Origin: an uncultured Clostridia bacterium
Lineage (GTDB): Bacteria; Bacillota; Clostridia; Oscillospirales; Acutalibacteraceae
Assembly (NCBI GenBank): GCA_944384985.1
Contig: CALWVM010000008.1
Coordinates: 39,664 to 103,663, forward strand
Reading direction: 5' to 3'
Length of the DNA: 64,000 nucleotides
This document shows positions 26,253 through 35,373 of the stretch, piece by piece. The translations under genes and the position numbers were made by a program. The number at the start of each line of letters is the position of its first letter. The first letter of the stretch is position 1. A model generated the notes under the pieces. It did not search any database. It was not told the origin of the DNA and saw only the letters and a list, made by a program, of their open reading frames with translations.

Positions 26253-28685
26253 ATGAAGCACCCTGACATTCTGGCGAAAATGACGCTGGAGGAAAAGGTC
26301 AGCCTTTGCTCGGGCAAAGACTACTGGCATACGGCGGATGTCCCTTCAGTCGGCATCCCGTCCATTATGCTTACCGACGGCCCGCACGGCATCCGCAAAC
26401 GCGTGGAGGAAAAGACCACCAAGGAAGAAAAGATGTCCTTAAAAGGCGTACCCGCCATCTGCTATCCGACGGCGGCGACGACCTCGTGCTCTTGGGATAC
26501 GGCGCTTATCCACCGCATGGGCGAAGCGCTCGGCGAAGAGTGCTTAAAAGAAAAAGTTTCCGTCCTGCTGGGCCCGGGTACGAATATCAAGCGCTCCCCG
26601 CTTTGCGGCAGAAACTTTGAATACTTTTCCGAAGATCCGCTCTTGGCCGGTGAAATGGCGGCGTCCTTCATCAACGGCGTGCAGAGCAAGGGAATCGGTA
26701 CCTCCATCAAACATTTCGCGGCGAACAACCAGGAGACGCGCCGCATGACCGTTAACACGGTTGTAGATGAGCGTACCTTGCGTGAAATCTACCTTGCGCC
26801 GTTTGAAACAGCGGTCAAAAAAGCACAGCCGTGGACGATCATGGCGGCGTACAACCGCTTAAACGGCACCTACTGCGCAGAAAACAAATGGCTTTTGACC
26901 GATGTGCTGCGCAACGAGTGGGGCTATAAGGGCATCGTCGTGACCGACTGGGGCGCGGAAAACGACCGTGTATCCGGCCTTCTTGCCGGGCAGGAACTGG
27001 AAATGCCCTCCTCCGACGGTGTCGGCAACCGCCAGATCTTAGAAGCGGTCAAGCAGGGCCTTGTGGAGGAAAGCTACCTGGATGAACTGGTAGACCGCCT
27101 CATCGATATGGCGCTCAATGCGCAAAAGGTGCTCGGCGACTACACCTATGACGCGAAAGAACACCACGCCCTCGCACGCGAGATCGCGGGGCAGTGCATG
27201 GTGCTTTTAAAGAACGACAACGATATTCTGCCGCTCAAAAAAGACGCGAAAATTACGGTCATCGGCGAGATGGCGAAAAAGCCGCGCTACCAGGGCGCAG
27301 GCTCGTCGCTCATCAACCCCATTCAGCTTGATTCCGCTTATGAAACGCTGGTACAGATGGGTGTTTCCTTCCAGTATGCGCAGGGTTATTCCACCGAGAA
27401 AAAGAACCGCACCTCTGACGATACGTTCGTCGCCGAGGCGGTCGAAAAGGCAAAGGGCGCAGACACGGTGCTTTTGTTTATCGGTCTTACGGATGAATTC
27501 GAGACCGAGGGCTGCGACCGCCGCCACATGAACCTGCCGCCGCTGCACAACCGCCTTGTCAACGAAGTGCTTAAAGTCAACAAGAATGTGGTCGTGGTCT
27601 TAGCGGGCGGTTCCGCTGTGGAACTGTCCTGGGCAGACGACGTGCCCGCGATCCTGCACACCTTCCTTTCGGGGCAGGCCACCGGCAGCGCGGTCTGCGA
27701 CATCCTGTTCGGCGATGTGAACCCCTCGGGCAAGCTGTCGGAAACCTATCCGCTGGCGCTTTCTGACAATTCCAGCGCCAACTACTTCCCCGGCACGCCG
27801 GTTTCCGTGGAATACCGCGAGAGCGTGTATGTGGGCTACCGCTACTATGACACCGCCGAAAAAGCCGTGCGCTTCCCGTTTGGGCACGGGCTTTCGTACA
27901 CGACATTCGAATACAGCGACCTGCGTCTGAGCGCCGAGGGCATCGACGATACCGATACGCTCACTGTCACCTGCAAGGTGAAAAATACGGGCGCGCGCGA
28001 CGGCGCGGAGGTCGTGCAGCTGTATGTCAGCGATGAGGAAAGCACTATCTACCGCCCCAAAAAAGAGCTCAAAGCCTTTACCAAGGTATTCTTAAAAGCG
28101 GGCGAGGAAAAAGAAGTCTCCATGACGCTTGACAAGCGCGCGTTCGCCTATTACAACGTGAACATCCACGACTGGCATGTCGAAACCGGCGCGTTCAAGA
28201 TCTTAGTGGGCGCTTCGAGCCGCGACATCCGTCTGGAAGCGGAAGTGCAGGTGCGCTCCACCGTCGAAGCGGAGATCCCGGACTATCGCGTCAGCGCACC
28301 GTCCTACTACGGCGGCGATATCATGCACGTGCCGGACGCGGAATATGTTGCGGTGCTCGGGCACGAGCTGCCGCCCAACACACGCGACAAATCCCAACCG
28401 CTCACGCTCGGCAACACGATCGAAGATGCAGCCGATGGCAAGTGGGGAGGACGATTCAACCGCCTGTTCAAGAAAATGCTCGGCGAGGACACGCTCGCGG
28501 GCGCGATCGCTTTGCAGCTGCCGATCAAGAACTTTGTTTCGATGAGCTTCGGGCTGTTCAGCGAGGACATGGCGAAAGGGCTTTTGGTCATCCTCAACGA
28601 GGACAAATTCGCCAAAGGCATGGGCAAGATCTTAAAAGGCGTGCCGCACACGCTCGCAAACCTCGGCAAGCTTAAGGGCATTTAA
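26253..28685 (+). CDS. GH3 beta-glucosidase
   Basis: 810 residues: GH3 N-terminal barrel (DGPHGIRKR, KHFAANNQETRR, nucleophile Asp in VVTDWGAEND), GH3 C-terminal sandwich, a fibronectin-III-like domain (VKNTGARDGAEVVQLYV) and a C-terminal 120-residue extension. No signal peptide, so it acts in the cytoplasm on imported beta-glucosides. The start at 26253 has GGAGGAGAATCT upstream. It follows the GPH symporter, making a transport-and-hydrolysis pair, but has its own promoter. Substrate range (cellobiose, gentiobiose, aryl glucosides) cannot be settled by eye. Confidence 0.92.
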   Translation: MKHPDILAKMTLEEKVSLCSGKDYWHTADVPSVGIPSIMLTDGPHGIRKRVEEKTTKEEKMSLKGVPAICYPTAATTSCSWDTALIHRMGEALGEECLKEKVSVLLGPGTNIKRSPLCGRNFEYFSEDPLLAGEMAASFINGVQSKGIGTSIKHFAANNQETRRMTVNTVVDERTLREIYLAPFETAVKKAQPWTIMAAYNRLNGTYCAENKWLLTDVLRNEWGYKGIVVTDWGAENDRVSGLLAGQELEMPSSDGVGNRQILEAVKQGLVEESYLDELVDRLIDMALNAQKVLGDYTYDAKEHHALAREIAGQCMVLLKNDNDILPLKKDAKITVIGEMAKKPRYQGAGSSLINPIQLDSAYETLVQMGVSFQYAQGYSTEKKNRTSDDTFVAEAVEKAKGADTVLLFIGLTDEFETEGCDRRHMNLPPLHNRLVNEVLKVNKNVVVVLAGGSAVELSWADDVPAILHTFLSGQATGSAVCDILFGDVNPSGKLSETYPLALSDNSSANYFPGTPVSVEYRESVYVGYRYYDTAEKAVRFPFGHGLSYTTFEYSDLRLSAEGIDDTDTLTVTCKVKNTGARDGAEVVQLYVSDEESTIYRPKKELKAFTKVFLKAGEEKEVSMTLDKRAFAYYNVNIHDWHVETGAFKILVGASSRDIRLEAEVQVRSTVEAEIPDYRVSAPSYYGGDIMHVPDAEYVAVLGHELPPNTRDKSQPLTLGNTIEDAADGKWGGRFNRLFKKMLGEDTLAGAIALQLPIKNFVSMSFGLFSEDMAKGLLVILNEDKFAKGMGKILKGVPHTLANLGKLKGI

Positions 28686-28693
28686 CAGATGTA

Positions 28694-28725
28694 AAAAGCG
28701 CAGCCGCTTTTTCGGCTGTGCTTTT
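28694..28725 (+). terminator. Terminator after the GH3 gene
   Basis: Stem AAAAGCGCAGCCG with a one-pair wobble complement, followed by CTGTTTC; arms 28694-28706 and 28713-28725. Confidence 0.75.
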
Positions 28726-28772
28726 CTGTTTCATACTGTTTTTCGGCTTTGCGGGAACCCGCCCATTTCGCG

Positions 28773-28806
28773 TCTAACATCTAATATCTAACTTCTGATA
28801 TCTAAA
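28773..28806. repeat. Short degenerate tandem repeat (TCTAA units)
   Basis: Four imperfect 9-11-bp units of the form TCTAAYATC (with variants TCTAACTTC and TGATATCTAA) just upstream of a promoter. Copy number could vary between strains. Confidence 0.5.
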
Positions 28807-28818
28807 AGGCTTAAGCTC

Positions 28819-28847
28819 TTGCAAACGGCGGTAAAATAGATTATACT
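28819..28847 (+). promoter_or_regulatory. Promoter of the membrane-protein gene at 28887
   Basis: TTGCAA (28819-28824), 17-bp spacer, TATACT (28842-28847). Confidence 0.75.
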
Positions 28848-28886
28848 AAGGAAAATGCGCACCCCATATGAAAAGGAGTTGATCTT

Positions 28887-30671
28887 TTGGAGCCCATCAA
28901 TGTGGATTTCACCGGCGGCGGTAAAAAAGACGACGGCAAGAGGTCTTCGGTCAAGGATATTCTGATCCCCCCCGAGCATGCCGGCAGGAAGATCGCCGTC
29001 TGCCTTGCGATTACAGTGATTTTGGCGGCGGTGCTGTATTACTTTATGCTGCCCGCACTGAATTTTAAGGCGATTGAGCTTTACCTGTATATCGCGTTCG
29101 TCTGCCTGATTTACATCGGGCTGATGATCCTTGCGACCAAGCTGTTCATGCAGCCCGAATACGGGCCGTATGTGCGCAAGCAGTCCCGCGTGCCGCTGAT
29201 CATCATCGGTGTGCTGGCGGTCGTCGCACTGATCGGGTATCTGGTCGGCGCAACCATTTTCCGCGCGGACGATTACAGCCACCTGATGACCGTCGAGGAG
29301 GGCGATTTTGCCGAGGATGTGGCGGAAATCGACTTTTCGAGCGTCCCGGTGCTCGACGAAGCCTCCGCGGCGACCATTGCCACACGCGCGCTTGGCGATC
29401 TGTCGGATTATGTTTCGCAATTTGTTGTCTCAAACTATTCCACGCAGATCAACTACCAAGGGACGCCCGTGCGCGTCTACCCGCTGGCGTATGAAAATAT
29501 TTTCAAATGGCTGCGCAACACCAAAGCGGGCTTGCCTGCCTATATCATCGTGGACATGACCACGCAGGAAACGCAGGTCGTGCGCCTGGAGGACGGCGGG
29601 ATGCGCTATACCCCGAACGAGCACTTCAACCGCTATCTGCCGCGGTATCTGCGCTTTAAGTACCCCACGCTGCTGTTCGGTGACCCGAACTTTGAGATCG
29701 ACGAAAGCGGCAATCCGTTCTGGATTGTCCCCATCATGGATAAAACCATCGGCCTGTTCGGCGGCACGGACACGATCGGTGCGGCGGTAGTCAACGCCGT
29801 GTCGGGCGACGTAACACTGGTGTCCACAAGCCTTACGGGGGAAACGAGCCTGCCAACAGAGGAATTTGTCACAGAAAGCGAGTGGCAGTGGATCGACCGC
29901 GTATACACCGCCTCTATCATCAACGAGCAATACAACTATTACGGCAAGCTGTCGGGCGGGTTCTTTAACTCCATCTTCGGGCAGCAGGGCGTTACGGTCG
30001 TCAGCAACGGCTACAATTATCTGGCGCTCAACGACGACGTGTATATGTTCACGGGCGTGACCTCCATTTCCTCCGACCAATCCATCATCGGCTTTGTGCT
30101 TTCCAACCAGCGCACGAAAGAGACGAAATTCTATGCCGTTTCCGGCGCGTTGGAAAATACGGCGCAAACCTCCGCGGAAGGCGCTGTGCAGGAATACGCC
30201 TATGACGCGACCTTCCCGCTGCTTCTCAACATCAGCGGTGAACCGACCTATTTCATGGCGCTCAAGGACGCGAGCGGGCTTGTCAAGCAGTACGCCATGG
30301 TCAACGTCAAGCAGTCCACCATTGTTGGCATCGGCGGCGACCTGACCACCTGTACGGAAGACTATGCGGCGGAGCTTGCGCGTAATGGCGTCAATTTGGA
30401 CATTGACGTGGACGAAATGGGCGCGGAAAACGACCCGACCTCCCAAGCCCCGACTACGCGCGAAGTCACAGGCAATGTCACCGAGATCCGCTCTGTCGTA
30501 ACCGGTGGCGAAACGTACTTCTATATCCGTCTGGATTCGGGCGACTCGTATTACAAGGTCGCCGCAGCGCAGGCGGAAAAGGTCGTGCTCTTGAGCGTCG
30601 GCAGCGCGGTAACTTTCACCGTCGGTGCAGAAAGCGAAGGCGAGATCATCGAAGTCGTTTCCATGAAATAA
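28887..30671 (+). CDS. Membrane protein of unknown function, large exported domain
   Basis: 594 residues, family not recognised. Three hydrophobic helices occupy about residues 37-125, and a long soluble region follows, with IIVDMTTQETQVVRL and a C-terminal 75-residue OB-like beta segment (VTGNVTEIRSVVTGGETYFY). Helix count suggests the large domain faces outward. Translation begins at TTG (28887), supported by AAGGAG 8 nt upstream. It is monocistronic with its own promoter and terminator. The middle region resembles peptidase-propeptide-type beta sheets only loosely, and I make no functional claim. Confidence 0.8.
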   Translation: MEPINVDFTGGGKKDDGKRSSVKDILIPPEHAGRKIAVCLAITVILAAVLYYFMLPALNFKAIELYLYIAFVCLIYIGLMILATKLFMQPEYGPYVRKQSRVPLIIIGVLAVVALIGYLVGATIFRADDYSHLMTVEEGDFAEDVAEIDFSSVPVLDEASAATIATRALGDLSDYVSQFVVSNYSTQINYQGTPVRVYPLAYENIFKWLRNTKAGLPAYIIVDMTTQETQVVRLEDGGMRYTPNEHFNRYLPRYLRFKYPTLLFGDPNFEIDESGNPFWIVPIMDKTIGLFGGTDTIGAAVVNAVSGDVTLVSTSLTGETSLPTEEFVTESEWQWIDRVYTASIINEQYNYYGKLSGGFFNSIFGQQGVTVVSNGYNYLALNDDVYMFTGVTSISSDQSIIGFVLSNQRTKETKFYAVSGALENTAQTSAEGAVQEYAYDATFPLLLNISGEPTYFMALKDASGLVKQYAMVNVKQSTIVGIGGDLTTCTEDYAAELARNGVNLDIDVDEMGAENDPTSQAPTTREVTGNVTEIRSVVTGGETYFYIRLDSGDSYYKVAAAQAEKVVLLSVGSAVTFTVGAESEGEIIEVVSMK

Positions 30672-30693
30672 CCAAGCCGGAATACAAATACGC

Positions 30694-30725
30694 AATGCGC
30701 CCGTCTCAAATGAGGCGGGTGCATT
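30694..30725. terminator. Terminator between convergent genes at 30.7 kb
   Basis: 14-bp stem AATGCGCCCGTCTC with near-perfect complement (one wobble) and 4-nt loop, followed by TTGTTT. Confidence 0.8.
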
Positions 30726-30738
30726 TTGTTTGCCTAAA

Positions 30739-31440
30739 TTATTCCACATAAAATTCCGCGAAGTCGTCGAGCCGCAAACAGGCGAGCCGCCCGCCGAACA
30801 CGGCGCCGCAGTCGATGCAAAAGTTGTTTTGGCAGCGATAAATTTCCGGCGCGCCGGAAAAATACAGTGTCAGCGTGTGCCCGACCACAAGATACGTGTT
30901 CTCATCCGCAAAATAGCGTTTGGAAAGGTTTGTTCCCGCCCAGGCGAGATCATATGCGGAATATGCAGAAAGCGGTTTCCCCTCTTTAAAATGCCCGAGC
31001 CCCGCGTGGACGAATACAAAGGCTTTTTCCCCGGTTTCGGCAGTCTCATAAAGCGGCAGATCCCATAAGAAATCCAGCAAGTCCGCACGCGTATCTTTTC
31101 CGAGCTTCCGAAAGCCCGCAAGCGTCGTCTCGCCGCCGTTTTGCAGCCATGCCTGCAAAGCAACGAAGTCTTCCGCACGCAAATGCGTTTCCGCATTCTC
31201 TGCGGTCACATCCACAAGAAGGCGCGAGAGCGCTTCTCGCGCCATTAGCTCGTGATTGCCGAGGATCGGATATACATTTGCACGTGCGGCGGCATCTTGC
31301 AGCACCTCGACAGGCGCAGGGCCGCGGTCCACTATATCGCCGAGGATATACAGCGTATCCGCATCGGAAAAGTGGATTTTCTTCAGCATTTGCAGATATT
31401 TTTCATATTCTCCGTGGATGTCCGACATGCAGTAAAGCAT
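30739..31440 (-). CDS. ApaH/PrpE-like metallophosphoesterase
   Basis: 233 residues with PPP-family motifs: MSDIHGEYEKYLQML, ILGDIVDRGPAPVEVL, PILGNHELMA, VFVHAGL and VVGHT. This is the order found in diadenosine tetraphosphatases and small Ser/Thr phosphatases such as PrpE. It is cytoplasmic. The gene follows nadC after a terminator at 31471-31498, so it is probably a separate unit, and it faces a shared terminator at 30694-30725. Confidence 0.87.
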   Translation of the reverse strand: MLYCMSDIHGEYEKYLQMLKKIHFSDADTLYILGDIVDRGPAPVEVLQDAAARANVYPILGNHELMAREALSRLLVDVTAENAETHLRAEDFVALQAWLQNGGETTLAGFRKLGKDTRADLLDFLWDLPLYETAETGEKAFVFVHAGLGHFKEGKPLSAYSAYDLAWAGTNLSKRYFADENTYLVVGHTLTLYFSGAPEIYRCQNNFCIDCGAVFGGRLACLRLDDFAEFYVE

Positions 31441-31470
31441 TCCCTTTGTCCCTTTCCCAAAAAGAAAATA

Positions 31471-31498
31471 AAGCGGAGAAGCAAAGGGTTCTCCGCTT
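31471..31498 (-). terminator. Terminator of the nadB-nadC operon
   Basis: 9-bp stem AAGCGGAGA/TCTCCGCTT with a 10-nt loop, followed on the minus strand by TATTTTCTTTTT. Confidence 0.8.
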
Positions 31499-31530
31499 GT
31501 TTTCGTATCTTTCAGCCGCCGTGTGCCGTT

Positions 31531-32370
31531 TTATTTTTTCATCTTCATCGAAATGTCGAAAGCGTGCACGGAGTGTGTCAACGCGCCGAGCGAGATGATG
31601 TCCACACCCGTCTTTGCGACTTCGGCAAGATTTTCGAGCGTGATACCGCCGGAAGCTTCGGTTTTTGCTTTGCCGCCGATGAGTGCAACCGCTTCGCGCA
31701 TGGTATCGTTCGACATGTTGTCGAGCATAATGATGTCCGCGCCCGCTCGGACGGCTTCGCGCACCTCGTCAAGATCGCGCGTTTCCACTTCGATCTTTAC
31801 CATATGCCCGAGTTTGCCGCGCAGAATTTCCACGGTCTTTTCGATACCGCCGCCCGCGTCGATGTGGTTATCCTTGAGCATGGCGCCGTCTGAGAGGTTA
31901 AAGCGGTGGTTTTTGCCTCCGCCGCAGACCACGGCGTATTTTTGCAGTGCACGCAGCCCCGGCAAGGTCTTGCGCGTATCGGTGATCTGCGCGTTCGTCC
32001 CGCGCACGAGTTCCACCGCGCGCGCGGTGGCAGTCGCGATGCCGGACATGTGCTGGAGCAGATTGAGCGCCGTGCGCTCGCCTTTTAAAAGCAGCACTGT
32101 TTTGCCGGAAAATTCCGCGATCACATCGCCCGCGGCGATTTTGTCGCCGTCGTGCTTATAAATTTTTGCCGAAAAGCTGTCGTCAAGCAGTTCGAACGTG
32201 CGCAGGGCAACTTCCAGCCCGCACAGCACGCCGTCCGCTTTGGCGACAAAATAGGCTTCATTGCGCTGGTCTTCGGGCAGCAGGTAATCCGATGAAACGT
32301 CCAGATAGTTGATATCTTCTTCGAGTGCGCGGCGAATGACGTCATCCACATAAAACTGCGGCAGTTTCAT
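31531..32370 (-). CDS. nadC: Nicotinate-nucleotide diphosphorylase (quinolinate phosphoribosyltransferase)
   Basis: 279 residues, full length. Recognisable segments are DYLLPEDQRNEA, NLLQHMSGIATATA, DTRKTLPGLRALQKYAVVCGG and the phosphate-binding EASGGITLEN. It converts quinolinate and PRPP to nicotinate mononucleotide, carbon dioxide and pyrophosphate. Its ATG overlaps the nadB stop by 4 bp (ATGA), so the two are translationally coupled. nadA, usually the third gene, is not in the window. Confidence 0.95.
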   Translation of the reverse strand: MKLPQFYVDDVIRRALEEDINYLDVSSDYLLPEDQRNEAYFVAKADGVLCGLEVALRTFELLDDSFSAKIYKHDGDKIAAGDVIAEFSGKTVLLLKGERTALNLLQHMSGIATATARAVELVRGTNAQITDTRKTLPGLRALQKYAVVCGGGKNHRFNLSDGAMLKDNHIDAGGGIEKTVEILRGKLGHMVKIEVETRDLDEVREAVRAGADIIMLDNMSNDTMREAVALIGGKAKTEASGGITLENLAEVAKTGVDIISLGALTHSVHAFDISMKMKK

Positions 32371-33821
32371 CCCTCGTCAACCTCCTTGAGAATAATGTGT
32401 GCGACAGTGGCAAGGCTCAGCGCCTCGCAATAGTCGTGGGTAATGGCGAACTTTCCGGTTTGCAGGCGTTTGAGGATCGCGTCCACGCGCTTTAACCCCG
32501 TGTGCACCGCGCCAAGATCGGGGATCACGAAATACGCGCGCTGCATAATAGAGCGGATCTCCGTGCGCATCCCCTTGGGCAGCGGCGCGCCGGAAACATC
32601 CGGCGTATGGGGCACGGGTACGACGTGGGCAAAGCCCCCTTCGACACAGCGTGCAATATCCTGCGCCGCACGTCTGCCGAACACCAGCGCCTCCAAAAGC
32701 GAATTGGAAGCGAGGCGGTTTTTGCCGTGAACGCCCGTGCAGGAGCACTCGCCGACGGCATACAGCCGCGCAATGCTCGTGCGCGCATCCAGATCGACAG
32801 CGATGCCGCCCATCAGATAGTGCTGGCACGGGAACACCGGGATGAGGTCAGTCGTAATGTCCACCCCATGCTGCATACAGCCCTCATAAATACCGGGAAA
32901 GCGGTTGAGCAAAAACTCTCTGCCGCGGTGACGGATGTCCAGATAAAACGCGTTGCTGCCGGTCTTGCGACTCTCCATGATGATGCATTTCGAAACCACA
33001 TCGCGCGGAGCAAGCTCCAGGCGCTGGTCATAGCGGTGCATGAAGCGCTCATGCTTGCAGTTGAGCAAGTAAGCCCCCTCGCCGCGCACGGCCTCGCTGA
33101 TGAGAAATTGCTCGCGGTCCGCACCGTTAAACGCCGTCGGATGGAACTGCACATAGCTCAAATTCTTTATGTTCGCACCGAGCTCGTACGCCAGACGGAT
33201 GCCGTCACCCGTGGCGACCGCAGGGTTGGTGGTGTATTTGTAAACCCTGCCGATCCCGCCTGTTGCAAGCACACAGTAATCGCAGAACACCGTGCACGGC
33301 TCGTCTTCCAGCAAAAGGTCGATGCAAAATCCGCTTTTGACCTTTTGCAGCGCAAACACCATGGCGTCCTCACAAAGCGTGATGTTCTCGCGGCGCTGCA
33401 CTTCTTTGAGCAGCTTGTCCACGATCTCCGCGCCTGTTGTATCTTTATGGTGCACGATACGCCGGCGGCTGTGCCCACCCTCCAGCGTTTTTTGCAGCGT
33501 GCCGTCCGGGTTTTTATCGAAATCCACGCCGTAGGACATGATTTTACGCACGTCGTCGGGGCCCTCGTGCACCAGCACGTTGACCGCGTCGGGGTTGTTG
33601 GCATACTGCCCCGCCACCATGGTATCCTTAAAATGCAGGTCGAAGCTGTCGTTTTCAAAGCTGAGCACCGCCGCCACACCGCCTTGGGCCAGCGAACTGT
33701 TCGAAAGCTTGCGGTCCTTTTTGGCAAGCATCAGCACTGAAAGCTCCTCGGGCAGCGACAACGCCGTGTAAAGGCCGCCGGCGCCCGCGCCGACAATGAC
33801 CACATCGTATCTTTTTTCCAT
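32367..33821 (-). CDS. nadB: L-aspartate oxidase
   Basis: 484 residues. The FAD-binding VVIVGAGAGGLYTALSL opens the protein; the succinate dehydrogenase/aspartate oxidase flavoprotein signatures SSLAQGGVAAVL, EGGHSRRRIVHHKDTTG, LATGGIGRVY and LYAVGECSCTGVHGKNRLAS follow. It makes iminoaspartate for quinolinate synthesis; in an anaerobe fumarate can be the electron acceptor. The ATG at 33821 has GAGG 6 nt upstream; an in-frame GTG four codons earlier overlaps that site. The C-terminal helical bundle is present though somewhat short. Confidence 0.94.
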   Translation of the reverse strand: MEKRYDVVIVGAGAGGLYTALSLPEELSVLMLAKKDRKLSNSSLAQGGVAAVLSFENDSFDLHFKDTMVAGQYANNPDAVNVLVHEGPDDVRKIMSYGVDFDKNPDGTLQKTLEGGHSRRRIVHHKDTTGAEIVDKLLKEVQRRENITLCEDAMVFALQKVKSGFCIDLLLEDEPCTVFCDYCVLATGGIGRVYKYTTNPAVATGDGIRLAYELGANIKNLSYVQFHPTAFNGADREQFLISEAVRGEGAYLLNCKHERFMHRYDQRLELAPRDVVSKCIIMESRKTGSNAFYLDIRHRGREFLLNRFPGIYEGCMQHGVDITTDLIPVFPCQHYLMGGIAVDLDARTSIARLYAVGECSCTGVHGKNRLASNSLLEALVFGRRAAQDIARCVEGGFAHVVPVPHTPDVSGAPLPKGMRTEIRSIMQRAYFVIPDLGAVHTGLKRVDAILKRLQTGKFAITHDYCEALSLATVAHIILKEVDEG

Positions 33822-33852
33822 CTCAATCCTCACCGTCTTTCAAATTCCGGTT

Positions 33853-35235
33853 TTATGCCTGTTCCTTTAAGCGGCGCACCATGATCTTCGCCGCTTTGTA
33901 AATATCGCCGCAGCCGAGCGTCAGCACAAGGTCGCCATCCTCGGCGTTTTGCAGAACATAATCCGCCACCTCATCAAAGGTTTTGAACCAGACCGAGCCC
34001 GGGATCTTCGCGGCGAGCTGCTCGGTGCGCACGCCGTAGGTATTGACCTCGCGCGAGCCCATGATCTCGGTCAAGACGCATTTGTCGGGGATGCGCAGCA
34101 CCTCGGCGAAATCATCCATGAGCATGTAGGTGCGCGAATACGTAAACGGCTGGAACACCGCCCACACGCGGCGGAAATCCATTTGCATCGCCGCTTCGAT
34201 CGTCACGCGCAGCTCCGCGGGGTGGTGGGCGTAATCGTCCACGAAGGTGATGCCGCGATAGGTGCCGAGGTTTTCGAAGCGCCGCCCCGCGCCGCCGAAC
34301 GCCTCCAGCCCCCGCCGTGCGGCGTCAAAGTCCGCGCCCGCATGCTCTGCCGCAGCGAGTGCCGCCAGAGCGTTGAGCACATTGTGCTTTCCAGGAACGG
34401 CAAGCGTAATGTGCCCGAGGGTCTTTCCCCGGAACACCGCGTCGAACGCATAGAACGCGCCGCGCACCGTGGTGATATTCTGCGGATGCCAATCGTTGTG
34501 CTCTGAAAAGCCGAACGTGATCTTTGTCTTTTCGCCGACGCCTTCCAACGCTTTTAGCGTGTTGGCGTCATCGCCGTTATAGATGACCGCATCCGACGCC
34601 ATCTCGGCGAAGCGGTGAAAACTGTGGATGAGGTTATCGAGCGTCTTGAAGTAATCCATATGGTCCTCGTCGATGTTGAGGATCACCGCCACCGAAGGGG
34701 AAAGCGACAGGAACGTATCCTTGAATTCACACGCCTCGCACACGAACAGATCGCTTTTGCCGACCCGGCCGTTCGCGCCGATCTTGGGCAGCTTGCCGCC
34801 GATGACCGCCGACGGGTCGAGCTCGGCTTCCAAAAGCATCTGCGTGAGCATCGAGGTCGTTGTGGTCTTGCCGTGCGTGCCGCACACGCCGATACAGGTT
34901 TTGTAAAGCCGCGAGATCGCCCCGAACAGCTCGGCGCGCTCAAAGGTCGGCACGCCGCTTTGCTTCGCGGCGACGAGCTCCGGGTTGTCCGGCAGAAGTG
35001 CCGCGGTGTACACCACCATTTCGGCGTCGCCGATATTCTCGGCGCGCTGACCCATATAAACGGGAATCCCCAGCGCCTTGATGCGCTCTAACGTATCGCC
35101 GGGATTGTTGTCCGAGCCGGAAAGCTGATAGCCCTCGCTGTGCAGGATCTCGGCAAGCGGGCACATGCCGCTGCCGCCGATGCCGATGAAATGAATGCGC
35201 TTGACTTCTTTGAGCAGGGTGTCGATGTCCTTCAT
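33853..35235 (-). CDS. murC: UDP-N-acetylmuramate--L-alanine ligase
   Basis: 460 residues with the Mur ligase order: HFIGIGGSGMCPLAEIL in the Rossmann domain, ATP-binding GVCGTHGKTTTTSML, IDEDHMDYF in the central domain and DDYAHHPAEL in the C-terminal domain. It adds L-alanine to UDP-MurNAc in the cytoplasm, the first stem-peptide step. GGAGGCACAGCGC precedes the ATG. It lies 19 bp upstream of nadB on the same strand (no terminator seen between), and is divergent from dpaAB. Confidence 0.96.
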   Translation of the reverse strand: MKDIDTLLKEVKRIHFIGIGGSGMCPLAEILHSEGYQLSGSDNNPGDTLERIKALGIPVYMGQRAENIGDAEMVVYTAALLPDNPELVAAKQSGVPTFERAELFGAISRLYKTCIGVCGTHGKTTTTSMLTQMLLEAELDPSAVIGGKLPKIGANGRVGKSDLFVCEACEFKDTFLSLSPSVAVILNIDEDHMDYFKTLDNLIHSFHRFAEMASDAVIYNGDDANTLKALEGVGEKTKITFGFSEHNDWHPQNITTVRGAFYAFDAVFRGKTLGHITLAVPGKHNVLNALAALAAAEHAGADFDAARRGLEAFGGAGRRFENLGTYRGITFVDDYAHHPAELRVTIEAAMQMDFRRVWAVFQPFTYSRTYMLMDDFAEVLRIPDKCVLTEIMGSREVNTYGVRTEQLAAKIPGSVWFKTFDEVADYVLQNAEDGDLVLTLGCGDIYKAAKIMVRRLKEQA

Positions 35236-35315
35236 GCGCTGTGCCTCCGAATGGTTATTCTTTCCTTATTATATTGCAAAGCGCAGAAAAATTAAACCCC
35301 CAATCCGAATTTATC

Positions 35316-35343
35316 ACAATAAAATTCGTGTCCTCATAATATA
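35316..35343 (+). promoter_or_regulatory. Candidate sigma-K (mother-cell) sporulation promoter of dpaAB
   Basis: A -10 element matching CATAnnnTA exactly (35335-35343, CATAATATA) with AC at 35316-35317, 17 bp upstream. dpaAB (spoVF) is a sigma-K target in Bacillus. No sigma-A promoter is obvious here. Confidence 0.55.
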
Positions 35344-35373
35344 TTTTAGATAACGAAAAAGGAGTGCTGCTGT